A stretch of DNA of 58,578 bases from a virus. This document shows, piece by piece, positions 1 through 11,100 of the stretch. The stretch lies in the IMG/VR virus record IMGVR_UViG_3300030294_000038, positions 1-58,578 of that record; one strand, given 5' to 3'. The position numbers and the translations under genes were made by a program. Position 1 is the stretch's first letter, and each line of letters begins with the position of its first letter. The notes beneath the pieces are model-generated. The model saw nothing but the letters and a program-made list of their open reading frames with translations. It was not told the DNA's origin and searched no databases.

Positions 1-3000
1 TGCTACTCCCTTTGCCGCTGTAACTGCGTCCTTAGGCTTTGCACCGGCTGCCACAGGCATTGTGGCAGGAGCCGCCATCTTTCCACCAATACCAAACTGC
101 TTCGTGCGGTTAGCCATCAGCTGAGTGATATTGTTGTACATCCCCTTAATGGTAATCGGTTGCTTACCCGGATAGAAGATATTCGGGTTAGCACTTGCTT
201 CCTTCGGGAACAGATTTGCGGCTATGGTATCGGGATCGGCCTTGAGTAGCTTGGTAGCACCGCCTGTACCCATGAAGTGAGCCAGATAAAGGTCCGTTTG
301 TGTCGGAGCTCTACCCACGGCTTTGCTGATGATCTGAGCATTGTTCTTCAGATACTCAGCACCCATGAGCGCATTAGCACGAGGATCGAATTGATTAGTC
401 CCAGGTGCGATACCGTACTTAGGACCATACTTTTTGATCATCATGTTCCAGGTGCTGTCGATGAACTGGAACAGACCTGATGCGGAACCACCCTTTGCAT
501 GAGCACTCGGATTAAAGCCAGACTCAATAGCTGCAAATGTAGCCAGCAGGTTAGGATCAACCCCGACCATCTTCGCAACTTCATCGAGCATGGGCTTCAT
601 TGCCGCATACCCAGCAGCACCCTTAGGACTAGCGATGCCGTCAACCTTACCACCAGTGCCCGTCATCCCGACGTTAGCTGTGGCAGCACCTTCACCCACC
701 TGAGAACGATCTCCAAAACCAAAGACGTTCTTGACATCATGCCAGAGTTGCCCAGCTGTATGCTCGATAGCTCCCATGAAACCACGACTTGGCGTGTTGT
801 TTGCCATAGCTGCAGCATCAGCGGCACCTTGAGCCACAGTCCAAGGACCCTTCACCAGTGAACCATTCTTCTGTGCCTGACGGATGTTCTCGTCAGTACG
901 GCGATCGACCATGGTGGTCTTCTCGCTTGCAGTGGTTGGCTTGACAGTACTTCTCATCATGATCAGAGTACGCTGCACACTTTGAGACGATGTGTTGAGC
1001 GTGTAATCCGGCCATGGTGAAGTCGTGATTGTCCAAACACTGACTCCATTGCTATCCTTCGCAGTTTGCAAAGCAGTTGCAACATTCAGTGCTTGCTCAT
1101 CTGTCAGAGCCCGCATCGTTTTCACTGGTGTGTTCTTACCAGTGATCACTTTGATACCACTTGCAAGAGTGGTGAATACCGGGATAAACCGGTGAGTCAA
1201 CCACGTCATGAAGTTAGTGCCCTCTTCTGTGTTAAGCGAAGGAACACCAAAAGCCCCACCACACTTAGCCACAAGAGCCGGAACATCACCAGACCAGTTA
1301 GCAGTCTTGTCGCTCGTAAAAGTCAGTCCGTCTTCTGCTGCCTCTTCGAGCTTCATGATTGCCCTGACCTTAGCAAGATCCAGGTTTACGAGGCCGTAGG
1401 TCTTCATACGCACAGAATCGAGCGATGTCAGGCTGACCTTACCATTTTCAAACCCAACACCTGCTCCACTGATACCAACCTTACCAGCGCTCTTAGCAAC
1501 ATCTTTAAGACTGTTACCAGGTACGTCAGTGAGATTGTTAACACCGTTGACTAAGTTCTGACCGTCGGTCTTGCCGCCGCCCTGCGCAGCATTCACAGCC
1601 GCTCCTGCGGCAACAGCAGCCACAACAGCAGGCTTACCATTCTTACCAGTATCCCCGATGCTCTTCGTAGCAATAGCGATGGCGTTATCCACTTCTGCTG
1701 CATTGGAGCTCAGATTCTCTCCATCAGCAAAGGGAGACTTAGTCCAACCGAATATGCCAGGAATAGACTTCACTGCATTGAGGTACTTGGTCTTCTGGTC
1801 AGGATCGAGGTCGTCGTCGAGTGTGTCGAGATTGGCTTTGGGATTGACTGCGTAGAGGGATTCCATATGCTGAGCAAAGACAGGTTTGAACCTGACAGCA
1901 AACCACTCATGGAACCTTTGCACATCAGCAGGCTTTGTCGGGTCAATGCTAAATGCCTTCAAGATATCCTTGGCTGGGATATCCTTGGTGGAATAGGAAA
2001 GCCTCCCATTAACCATCTTTGCATTGTCTCGAACGATCTTTTCAAGAGTCAGGAGCTTCTTGACCTTGTCTTCTTCAGTAGGCAGAACACCGTACTGAGC
2101 CATGCGCACCATACCGATCTTACCAGGCAGACGCTGACCAAAGAAGAAGTTAGACAAGGAAGCTTTCTCACCGAAGAAGTCCGATGCTTTGAACTTCATG
2201 GTATCCCAATTCTTGTAGAGACCGTAGGCACCACCTGCTGCCCCGCCCACCAAACCACCGATCATGGTACTGAGAATAGGTACAGGAATAAACGATGCAA
2301 CTACAGCACCTGTACTAGCACCTGTAGCAATATCACCAGCAATATCCAATCCTGCCCCTGTGCGGTTCTCATGCCCGACCTTATCCCCTGCATAGTCGAG
2401 ACCCAGGCCGGCAATAGCGCCAGGGGTGACAGCCTTGAGCGTTTTGCCAAACCTCAAAGCCTTAGACCCAACAGCAGCAGCTTCTCCGGCTTCAGCGGCA
2501 CCAGCACCAGCAGCGGCTGCGCCACCTTTACCGAACCAACCAGCCATCTTGCCCCAGCCACTCTTGGTCATGTCTTTGGCACCTTCCCAAAGACCTTTGC
2601 CTGGCATCTTACCCTTAACTGCTTCAGCTGCTTTACCACCCCAGCCCTTGACTGCTTCGAGCCCAGTACCGATCTTGCCCTTACCCGCAGCAAGAAGTCC
2701 TGCACCCTTACCACCAACTGCACGAAGACCCTTCATGGCAGATGGTGAAAAGCCTTCAAGAACTTGACCACCCAGAGCAGCACCCTTGCCAATCAAACCA
2801 CGACCAGCACCGAGCCACCTACCCAGACGAGTCTTTCCAGCAATAGCCGCACCTGCTTCAGCAGCTTTGCCTGCTCCGCCCATACCCTTGATCATTTTGT
2901 AATCAGAGTAGGCATTCAGAGCATCCAGACTCCTATCCAGCCAACTGCTACCGCCCTTGCCTTCTTCTTCGCCATCCTTACCCTTACCACCCTTCTTACC

Positions 3001-6000
3001 AAAGAGACCACCCAGAGCACCCAGGATTCCAGCACCACCAGCCTTTAGTAGCTTAGCCAGCGGATTACCAGAGACACCCTCCTTGATCTTCTCAAGAGCG
3101 GACTTCTTTTCTTCAGAACGAGCTGCGTCCTCTTTCTCACGCTCTTCCCAAGATCCCTTACGAATACGCTTGGGCTTAGGCAGACGCTCTCTCAAGAGAT
3201 CAAGAATAGCTTCTAGGGTAGTGCGGATCTTCTTACCGCCTGCAATCTCAAGACCGTCAGCGCCAAAGATACCTTTCTTGATACCACCGAAAAGACCCTT
3301 GGTCATCTCCCAGCCTCTACCAACTAGGCCAGTCGTGATATCCCAGGCTTTCTTGACTTTGCCAACAACAAAATCCTTGGCTTTCATCAGACGGGACTTG
3401 AAAGGTTTTCCGTCAACATCGTGGATGCCTTGGGCAATGTCGGCTTCTGTCAGAACAATTTCATTCTGAGCATTACGAACTGCTCCATCGATGTCGTGTC
3501 CTCGGCGAATGACTTTACCTGTGTTGACTGAGAAGTAGCCTTTACCACGCATGACGATAGCAGTCAAGCGAGGCAGCTTCTCCCCCTTCACATAGACATC
3601 CTCACCACGACTGAGTTTATCCTGAAGGAAGGCATGTCCCATCTTGCCGTACTTCCACATGGCAGAGTACAAGGATCTGGTTCCATTGAGACCCATGTCC
3701 AGAGCACCCTTAGCAAGACTGGCGATGCTTTGGATAGCTCGAGTGATGCGCATCTTGGCTTTAGGTACATAAGCTTTCTTGAAGTCCTCAAGAGTCATCA
3801 CGATGTTGCCGGCTTTATCTTTGATATCGCCTTTGATGTCCTCGAGCTTCGTGATCACTTCACCAGTTTTGGCATCGAGGTACTCACCGGCTTCCAACTT
3901 CCAGGCAAGAAGACGAGGTTTGAGATCGCCCTTAACCCAAATGTCGGCAGCCTCATACTTGCTGGTGAGATAGTTCTTTGCCCAACCAAGACCACCCAAT
4001 ACCTTACCTGCTCCCCAACCTGTACCTTTAAACACACCGCGGGTGAGTTTCATCCCGAGTTTCAAAGATCCAGTGACGAGCTTACGCGCACCAGAGAATG
4101 CTCCCTTAATACCACTGGAGAGCAACCCGCCAATGCTGCGCTGGAAGAAGCCGAGTTTCTCAGCTTGCTTCGGATCTCCATTACCGCCCGTGAAGGAGAG
4201 CTCCGGCAGGATAGAACCGATAGACACTACTGCTTCGAGTATCTTGTCAGTTGTCTCAGATGTGTTCGCTTCCTTGATCGCTTCAATCATGCGCTCTTGG
4301 TTGTTAATGACATCCTTATTCCAGCCCTTCGGTGTGCTGATATCCTCACCGTCCGGATCTCCAAACATACCGCGCTTACCACGACGACGCCTGTTGATGT
4401 TCTTGGCATTGGTCTGGGTAGTGTGATCAGTATGGATTTGGTTCATCAAAGACTGTTGGGTAGTGGTAGGCTTGACAGGACCATTGGGCTTTTGACCCAG
4501 GTTAGGCATCTTGCCACCCATGTACTCTTCCATGAGTTTGTTGTTCACATACCCTTGGTCATCGATGATCCCTAGTTCTTGCAGCTGCTGATAGTTACCA
4601 GCATTCACATAGTCCTGCATCCTGCCATTGATCCCACTGAATGCAGACCCCAGCTCGTTGTACTTGCTCGCGAACTGTCTACGAAGAGTAGCGGACTCAA
4701 CTGTGCCCGCCATCTTGCCTTCATCATCGATCTTGAAAGCATCTTTGAACAGACGTGAGAACTTCTTGGCGTGCTTTGCAGCATCACCAGTATAGTGACT
4801 AGTCCTGGCCAACTGGGTAGGATCGGCTGTGACTCCATTGATGTTGTTCGTGATCAGATGCTTACTCAAAGCAGCACGCTCATGTCTCTTGAGCTTCTTC
4901 TTTGGGTCGATCATGTCGATCAGTGCATCAGAATCACGATCAGTGCGCTCACGGTCATCCTTACGGATTAGGTCACCGAATACCTTAGCCTTGAATGTCG
5001 TGTGTTCAGAGAACTTATTAGCGCTGTGGTCATATACCAGAGCTTCAGTGGAAGCATCCCCTGTACGAATGATCTTCAGCTCTTGATGGATACGAGAGAG
5101 AAAACCAGGGATGATCTCGGTGATGGACTTGTTGGCACCATTGTTGAAGGCTACCGGTTCTCTCAGTCCTCGCATGTTGTCAGATGTCACCGACATGCTG
5201 TTTCTGAGAGAAGGAACCAGATCCTTGATGCCTCGAACAAAGCCTCCGATGATCGGGATGTTGTCCCATTTATCAGAGTTAGCAAAGTCTTTAAGAAGTT
5301 GCTCTTTATTCTCCATTCCATAACCGAGATTCTGGGCACCCTTACGAACAGCAGTATCGAGTTTCTTATTCTTCCCGATTGCCTTGGATGCCTTATCTCC
5401 CAGCCAGTTACCGAGCTTCTGAACCATACTGCCACCGACAATACTACCGCCGATCTGGTTATAGGACATATCCATGCCCATTTCCTTGGACGACTCCATC
5501 ATGTCGTTCATGGATTCAGCAGCTTCAAGTGCGGTGGTGAAGGAATCAGTGAAGTCCCTCATCTTGGACTGAACAGTACCTGCCAGGTTCTTCTTGAAGT
5601 TCGAAGCAAACTCACCACGCTTTCCCAACACACTATCGAGTGCACCGCCCACAAAACGATTCCGAATCTGTTCCTTGAAGGACTCAGACTTCTTCATCTT
5701 CTGGATTTCAGGCAGTGCCGTGTTGTGTGTGATGGCTTCCAGGTTCGTTGTAGCTGTGACAGAAACCTTCTTGAGTTCTTCAAGAGTGTCCTGAGCCACG
5801 AAGTAGTGACGATACTGGATCTCCAGCATCTGACGCTGGTATCGGGCAGTAACTCTATCCTGATACGTAGCCAGACGAAGGGTGTTCATCCGGATAGCAT
5901 CGAGCTGGCTCATGTTGTCATTGTGACGCGTCGTTGTCAACGCGTCCTGCAACATGGATTTAGCCCCGGTCTGAGCATCCTTCTCCTGTTGATCTTCAGC

Positions 6001-6501
6001 CTGCTGTTGGAACAGGCTAGCCATCATCATTTGTAGACCAGACTCTCGCTGATCACCCTGAGCACCTACACCAGTAGACTCAGGCTTGGACCAGGCTTCG
6101 AGTTTGTCAGCCATTCCCTTAGGAATCTTGCCGCGCATACTCGGCACCAGCTTTTGGATGGTGCGCTTGGTCTGATTGATAGCGGGTTTGGCAATCTTTG
6201 CAGCATCGGCAAAGGTATCCTTTATGGTTCCCACAGAGTCTTCTGCGAAATCCATCGCCTTGCCATATTCTTTGGGTAGCGCCTTCTTGACGACCCGTTT
6301 GAAGAAGTTCGCTGACAGCGCTTCATCCTTCATGCCTTCAATCATGCCGCGACCTACATCTTGGATAGCGGCACGACCACCTTTTACCTTAGGAGCTTTA
6401 TCGGCACTGATCTTATCAAAATCAAAATCAAAATCATTGCCGAAGTCAAGATCCTTATCATCAAAATCAAAATCTCCGCCCTTCGATTTACTTTTGGACA
6501 T
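1..6501 (-). CDS. Giant virion protein with lytic transglycosylase (SLT) domain, 3' end outside window
   Basis: The minus-strand frame starts with ATG at 6501 and stays open to the left edge, giving at least 2,167 residues; I saw no stop on reading it through. Residues about 10-30 are an acidic Asp-Phe repeat. Residues about 1150-1340 are rich in Gly, Ala and Lys with hydrophobic patches, as in tape-measure or injected proteins. Near residue 1993 comes FAAIESGFNPSAHAKGG, then ASGLFQFIDSTW and a conserved region with FDPRANALMGAEYL. This is the signature of the SLT lytic transglycosylase fold, with the Glu of IES the expected catalytic acid, so this part should cleave peptidoglycan during DNA entry. 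In phiKZ a giant virion-associated protein (gp181) sits beside the virion RNA polymerase genes, as here. It is divergent from the polymerase genes with only 11 bases between start codons. Domain call strong; tape-measure or injection role inferred. Confidence 0.9.
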   Translation of the reverse strand, partial: MSKSKSKGGDFDFDDKDLDFGNDFDFDFDKISADKAPKVKGGRAAIQDVGRGMIEGMKDEALSANFFKRVVKKALPKEYGKAMDFAEDSVGTIKDTFADAAKIAKPAINQTKRTIQKLVPSMRGKIPKGMADKLEAWSKPESTGVGAQGDQRESGLQMMMASLFQQQAEDQQEKDAQTGAKSMLQDALTTTRHNDNMSQLDAIRMNTLRLATYQDRVTARYQRQMLEIQYRHYFVAQDTLEELKKVSVTATTNLEAITHNTALPEIQKMKKSESFKEQIRNRFVGGALDSVLGKRGEFASNFKKNLAGTVQSKMRDFTDSFTTALEAAESMNDMMESSKEMGMDMSYNQIGGSIVGGSMVQKLGNWLGDKASKAIGKNKKLDTAVRKGAQNLGYGMENKEQLLKDFANSDKWDNIPIIGGFVRGIKDLVPSLRNSMSVTSDNMRGLREPVAFNNGANKSITEIIPGFLSRIHQELKIIRTGDASTEALVYDHSANKFSEHTTFKAKVFGDLIRKDDRERTDRDSDALIDMIDPKKKLKRHERAALSKHLITNNINGVTADPTQLARTSHYTGDAAKHAKKFSRLFKDAFKIDDEGKMAGTVESATLRRQFASKYNELGSAFSGINGRMQDYVNAGNYQQLQELGIIDDQGYVNNKLMEEYMGGKMPNLGQKPNGPVKPTTTQQSLMNQIHTDHTTQTNAKNINRRRRGKRGMFGDPDGEDISTPKGWNKDVINNQERMIEAIKEANTSETTDKILEAVVSIGSILPELSFTGGNGDPKQAEKLGFFQRSIGGLLSSGIKGAFSGARKLVTGSLKLGMKLTRGVFKGTGWGAGKVLGGLGWAKNYLTSKYEAADIWVKGDLKPRLLAWKLEAGEYLDAKTGEVITKLEDIKGDIKDKAGNIVMTLEDFKKAYVPKAKMRITRAIQSIASLAKGALDMGLNGTRSLYSAMWKYGKMGHAFLQDKLSRGEDVYVKGEKLPRLTAIVMRGKGYFSVNTGKVIRRGHDIDGAVRNAQNEIVLTEADIAQGIHDVDGKPFKSRLMKAKDFVVGKVKKAWDITTGLVGRGWEMTKGLFGGIKKGIFGADGLEIAGGKKIRTTLEAILDLLRERLPKPKRIRKGSWEEREKEDAARSEEKKSALEKIKEGVSGNPLAKLLKAGGAGILGALGGLFGKKGGKGKDGEEEGKGGSSWLDRSLDALNAYSDYKMIKGMGGAGKAAEAGAAIAGKTRLGRWLGAGRGLIGKGAALGGQVLEGFSPSAMKGLRAVGGKGAGLLAAGKGKIGTGLEAVKGWGGKAAEAVKGKMPGKGLWEGAKDMTKSGWGKMAGWFGKGGAAAAGAGAAEAGEAAAVGSKALRFGKTLKAVTPGAIAGLGLDYAGDKVGHENRTGAGLDIAGDIATGASTGAVVASFIPVPILSTMIGGLVGGAAGGAYGLYKNWDTMKFKASDFFGEKASLSNFFFGQRLPGKIGMVRMAQYGVLPTEEDKVKKLLTLEKIVRDNAKMVNGRLSYSTKDIPAKDILKAFSIDPTKPADVQRFHEWFAVRFKPVFAQHMESLYAVNPKANLDTLDDDLDPDQKTKYLNAVKSIPGIFGWTKSPFADGENLSSNAAEVDNAIAIATKSIGDTGKNGKPAVVAAVAAGAAVNAAQGGGKTDGQNLVNGVNNLTDVPGNSLKDVAKSAGKVGISGAGVGFENGKVSLTSLDSVRMKTYGLVNLDLAKVRAIMKLEEAAEDGLTFTSDKTANWSGDVPALVAKCGGAFGVPSLNTEEGTNFMTWLTHRFIPVFTTLASGIKVITGKNTPVKTMRALTDEQALNVATALQTAKDSNGVSVWTITTSPWPDYTLNTSSQSVQRTLIMMRSTVKPTTASEKTTMVDRRTDENIRQAQKNGSLVKGPWTVAQGAADAAAMANNTPSRGFMGAIEHTAGQLWHDVKNVFGFGDRSQVGEGAATANVGMTGTGGKVDGIASPKGAAGYAAMKPMLDEVAKMVGVDPNLLATFAAIESGFNPSAHAKGGSASGLFQFIDSTWNMMIKKYGPKYGIAPGTNQFDPRANALMGAEYLKNNAQIISKAVGRAPTQTDLYLAHFMGTGGATKLLKADPDTIAANLFPKEASANPNIFYPGKQPITIKGMYNNITQLMANRTKQFGIGGKMAAPATMPVAAGAKPKDAVTAAKGVA

Positions 6502-6512
6502 GGAGCACCCCT

Positions 6513-8135
6513 ATGTCAAATCTGAATATTCCGTTCAATGTCGAGCTGCTTGATCCTACACCAGACGACTTGAGGGGACTAAAACCTATTCGTGTTTCCG
6601 ATATCTACCAAGGTGGTAGTGGAACTAACTTCCATGAAGATGGATTGTTTTCTACTTCCATTTTTGGTCGTGTGGGAGACAAGGTCCGTAACAGGCGCTT
6701 CTCCTACATCGACATCAAAGTCAAGATCTTTCACCCGATCATCTACAAGTGCTTTGAGCGTCTGCGCGGCTTTTATGCGGACATTATCACCGGCAAAGAG
6801 TTTGCAATCTGGAATCCTGCCATTACCGATTTCGAAAGAGCAACAGCTCTCAATGGCATGACTGGATTCAACTTCTTTGTTGAGCACTGGCGTGAGATCA
6901 AATTCCAAAGAAACAAAAGCGATATCCGCAACCAGATGATTTCGCTACTTGAAAAGTATGCTGATGACGCGATGATCGATAAGATCATTGTGATCCCAGC
7001 TGGTATTCGAGATGTGGAGATCACTCGTGGAGGTCGTACTGAAGAGCATGAGATCAATCCGCTCTACAGAAAGCTGATCAATGTCTCATCCATCATCACA
7101 GAAGCCGCTATTCGGAACAACCCTGAGATCATCGATAGATCACGTCTGACTCTGCAATTGACATTCAATCAGATCTACGAGATGCTCGAAAACATGGTCA
7201 ACGGTAAGCACAAGTTGATCCTGGGTAAGTGGGCTACGAGACGTATCTTCAATACAACGCGTAACGTGGCTTCCAGTATGGATACCACTGCTCGAGAACT
7301 GGGTGCTCCTGAGAATGTGCGCTTTAACAATACCGTCATTGGTCTGTACCAAGCCCTGAGGGCCTTCCTACCGAAGACGGTTTACATGGTGCGAAATAAG
7401 TACGTCTCCAAGATCTTCGTAACAAAAGACCAACCTGTCAATCTGGTCAACACAAAGACTCTCAAGTCTGAGCCAGTTAAGGTACGTGTCGAAGTCTTCG
7501 ATGCCTGGACAAGTAACACCGGCATGGAACAGCTCTTCAACATCTACGAGAATGAAGACATCCGTCACAGACCCGTGATGATCAACAGCCATTACCTGGC
7601 GCTGATCTATAAAGGTAAGGATGGAACTTTCAAGGTCATCAACGACATCGACGATGTTCCTCCTGAGCTGGACAAAACACTGGTTGAGCCTATTACGTAT
7701 ACGGAACTCTTCTACTGCTCTATTTATCAGCAGACGAACAAGTTCCCGTTCTATGTGACTCGGTATCCGATTACGGGTATTGGTAGTATCTATCCGTCTT
7801 TGGTCTATCTCAAGCCGACAAACCGCTCTGAGGTCAGGCAAGAGCTCAGTGATTCGTGGGAGCCTATGGGTGAAGAATTTACAGCCCTGGCATTTCCTAC
7901 GAAGTCTTCCTTTGTGAATACACAGATTCCGCACTCCAGTAAGCTCACTGGCCTGGGTGCTGACTTCGATGGAGACACCCTGTCTGGTTCTGGCGGCTAT
8001 GCTGACGACACTATTGAAGAAGCTCACGAGTTTCTTCATAAGCGCAAAGCGTACATCGGAACCGACGGTCACTTTATCGCATCTGTGAGCAATGACACCA
8101 CCAACTTCGTATTCCGTAATATGACTCGGGGTTAA
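6513..8135 (+). CDS. Virion RNA polymerase, beta-prime N-terminal fragment (DFDGD)
   Basis: 540 residues. Near the N-terminus DGLFSTSIFGRVGDK resembles the start of bacterial beta-prime (the LFGPVKDY region). Residues 484-488 are DFDGD, the metal-binding loop that holds the catalytic magnesium in all multisubunit RNA polymerases (NADFDGD in bacteria; here GADFDGDT). The chain ends about 52 residues after this loop, so the trigger loop, bridge helix and C-terminal part must be encoded elsewhere. phiKZ-like phages split beta-prime in this way, and gp180 of phiKZ is the probable counterpart. The gene overlaps nothing and is followed after 2 bases by the beta gene, so the two are probably co-translated. 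The position next to virion genes argues for the virion enzyme rather than the non-virion one; that is inference. Confidence 0.9.
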   Translation: MSNLNIPFNVELLDPTPDDLRGLKPIRVSDIYQGGSGTNFHEDGLFSTSIFGRVGDKVRNRRFSYIDIKVKIFHPIIYKCFERLRGFYADIITGKEFAIWNPAITDFERATALNGMTGFNFFVEHWREIKFQRNKSDIRNQMISLLEKYADDAMIDKIIVIPAGIRDVEITRGGRTEEHEINPLYRKLINVSSIITEAAIRNNPEIIDRSRLTLQLTFNQIYEMLENMVNGKHKLILGKWATRRIFNTTRNVASSMDTTARELGAPENVRFNNTVIGLYQALRAFLPKTVYMVRNKYVSKIFVTKDQPVNLVNTKTLKSEPVKVRVEVFDAWTSNTGMEQLFNIYENEDIRHRPVMINSHYLALIYKGKDGTFKVINDIDDVPPELDKTLVEPITYTELFYCSIYQQTNKFPFYVTRYPITGIGSIYPSLVYLKPTNRSEVRQELSDSWEPMGEEFTALAFPTKSSFVNTQIPHSSKLTGLGADFDGDTLSGSGGYADDTIEEAHEFLHKRKAYIGTDGHFIASVSNDTTNFVFRNMTRG

Positions 8136-8137
8136 AA

Positions 8138-11100
8138 ATGCTTTACTACCCGTACTTCTTCAAGAAGTATGGTATTCGAGTGCCAGGCATGCTGAACAAG
8201 CCTGTCATGGCCCCGATTACCGAATTGGAATTGCCTCGCAATGCATTGTTGCATTTCAGGCAAGGAACTGTGGATCAAACTGGTCCGAGTCCCAATGATT
8301 CTCTTTTTGCCAACATCACCAAGCCTATTTGGGTGAAGCACGTCGTCGAGCTGCACTCGCTTGAAGGAAAGCCCAGAAGGCTGGGTGTATCTGTGGATGC
8401 AATGATTCGTAAGTTCCACATGACGAATCGTCGTTTCAAACTGCTCAAGGAAGTGGAGGCTGTTAAGGATCAGCTCTCACTGGCTGTGCTCAACTATGCC
8501 CTGATCGACAACATCTACCGATACCAGCGTACCCAGTACACCGATTACTATCGGTGGCAGAACCTGGAATCCTTGGTGTGGGAGAATGTAGCCAGAGCAG
8601 CTGAGCTTACCGATCGTGATCAGTATGTCTTTATCGACATACCGACAGTGTTGCCTTCTGCCTCTATCCTGAAAATGGGTGAGAGTCTGTCTCTGACCAC
8701 CAAACTCATTAAGCTCTTCCCGAATGATTCTTCGAGGTTCTTGCTCGAACTCTGGAAGTGGTTGGGTGAGAATCGCTCAGCATCCATGCTCTCGAAGATT
8801 CCTGAGGATAAACTGAACCGTGTCAACCTGGTTTATGTGGATACGGGTAAGTGGTTTGTCGTCAACTTGGGGGTCATGAACGGATGGCGGTGTCACACCA
8901 AGGAAGAGATCGAGAAAGACGCAGAGCTCTCTGAGAAAGGTACGTCGCCTATTCAGCTGCAAAAGTACTATCTGCGGATGATGGCTGTGGCGATGTCTTT
9001 CAGATCAGGGGGTGGTAATAGCGCCGACATCCTCAATGAAGAAGGGGTGCCTGAAACTCCTGGAGACGACGAAGAGCAGATCTCCGACGACCATTCCAAG
9101 TTGCTGGTCATTGGTGCTACGCCTTCAGCCTTTGGTGGTAAGACGACCAAGGAAGGCCCGCTACCTGCTCAAGCTCGCCCTGGTAGTGTCAACAATCCTG
9201 AATCAGTCGTGGATGAGTTGCAATTGCCCTCCATGGCTGAAGTGGACAAGGATCTGGCTCAACTCGAGAAGATCAGTCAGCGAATTGAACTGGCCAAGTC
9301 GCAAGAAGCTGAAGCTATTGACCTCTATGATCGTGCTTTCAAACAAGATCTGGAGCAAGGGGTCAGAAGCTATTGCGACAGCCTCGCTGAGATAGGACGT
9401 GTCTCTGCTGCCGAGTACAAACGATACATCGCTCTGTCGAGGACGTACAAGACACTCAAGTCTCCTGACGGTAAGACCACTCTGGACAAGTATGTTCAAG
9501 TCAGCACTGAAGAGTTGGCAATGCCTGAATCCAAACAGGTGCCGGACATTCCTCAGGTCGCTGATAAGACCATGCTCAAGAGCAGTCTGCTTGAGTTCGA
9601 TAGCAAGTACATTGAAAACACGATGGGTCGGGACATCGCTGCATCTGTCCTGAACTTCCAGAATGCCGGCATTGCCGTGACCAACTATGAAGTCGAGCAC
9701 GTTGAGACGATCATGGGTAAGCACGATAATTACAGCGTTCAGTTTGTGCCAGTCAATGGAAAGCCTTCGACGGTCTGCTTCACCTTGCCGAGTGTGGATG
9801 AGAACGGGGTCTTTGAAGTCAATGGTTCGAAGTACCGTATGCGTAAGCAAATCGGAGATCTGCCTATTCACAAGGTAGGTCCTAACCGTGTGGCTCTCAC
9901 AAGCTACTATGGAAAAGTGTTTGTTTGTCGCAGTGAGAAACGAGTCAACGATTATGGGGCTTGGTTGAGAAACCGTGTGGCTGAGACTGCATTGATGGAA
10001 GATTCGCCTATCAGTGAATTCAATGCCGGTAACGTTTTCGACCATCTCTTCGAAGCACCCAAGCTTTACACGACTTTGTCGATGGGGTACATCAGCTTCC
10101 AACTCGCAGGCTTTCAGTTCGTCTTTGACCACGTCAAACGCGAACAGATGATCGATAAGAGCTTGCGGGATATGTACGAGGCTGATGGTTCCATTGTTGC
10201 TGCGGTAGAGGTTGGCAAGAAAGCAGGTGCTCAGCCCAAGGTGATCGTGCTCGATAAGTTCAGCAACATCCTCCTCGGTGAGAAGGGAGTCTTGTCTCCT
10301 TTCAAGTCGTTTGAAGAAATGCTGGGTGTGGAGTCTGCCAAGGCTCCTGTCGACTGCGCTACCATGAAAGTGTTGGGTCGCGATATTCCGGTGGGCATCA
10401 TCCTGGCTTATCAGCTCGGTCTTGAAAAGCTGATCGCGTCTTTGAAGATTGAAGTGCGTCGTGTGGAAGCTGGTAAGCAAGTCAAACTGCTGCCTTCTGA
10501 ATACGGCATTACCTTCGAAGATGAGACTCTGGTATTCGACCGTGATGACAAGATTGCGAGTTTGATCCTGGGTGGATTCAGGGAGTACAAAGACGCTATC
10601 AGGCTCTACAGCGTCTATGAATTCAACCAACCTCACGTGTATCTTAACGTGCTGGAAGCTTACAAGTTGAGCAATCGCCATCTCAAGGAGATCCAGCTCA
10701 TCAATGAACTGTTCATCGACCCAATCACTCGTGAGCTGCTCATGGAGCTCAACGAACCTACCACGTTCCGTGGGATCTTGATGCGGGCTGTTGAGCTGCT
10801 GCAAACGGATTATCACCCTGAGGAGATCGATCCTGCATACATGCGTAAGAAAGGGTATGAACGGTTCGCTGGTGCTGTCTATTCGGAGATTGTGAAGGCT
10901 GTTCGCATGCAGCGTTCTCGTCTGGACAATACCAAGCCGCCTATTGAACTCAATCCGATGGCTGTCTTGATGAACATCACTCAAGACCCTAGCAAGATCT
11001 TGCTCTCTGAGATCAATCCTATTCAGAACCTGAAGGAAATAGAAGCTGTTACCTTCGGTGGAGTAGGTGGTCGTACTTCAAGGAGCATGACCAAGCACAC

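Noticed and set aside
1-6500. Many plus-strand frames of 60-340 codons
   Set aside because: They are antisense shadows of the open minus-strand giant gene, several exactly codon-aligned to it, and none has a ribosome site.
9203-10984. 593-codon minus-strand frame
   Set aside because: It lies opposite the beta subunit gene, which has clear polymerase motifs; the antisense frame is open by codon bias only.
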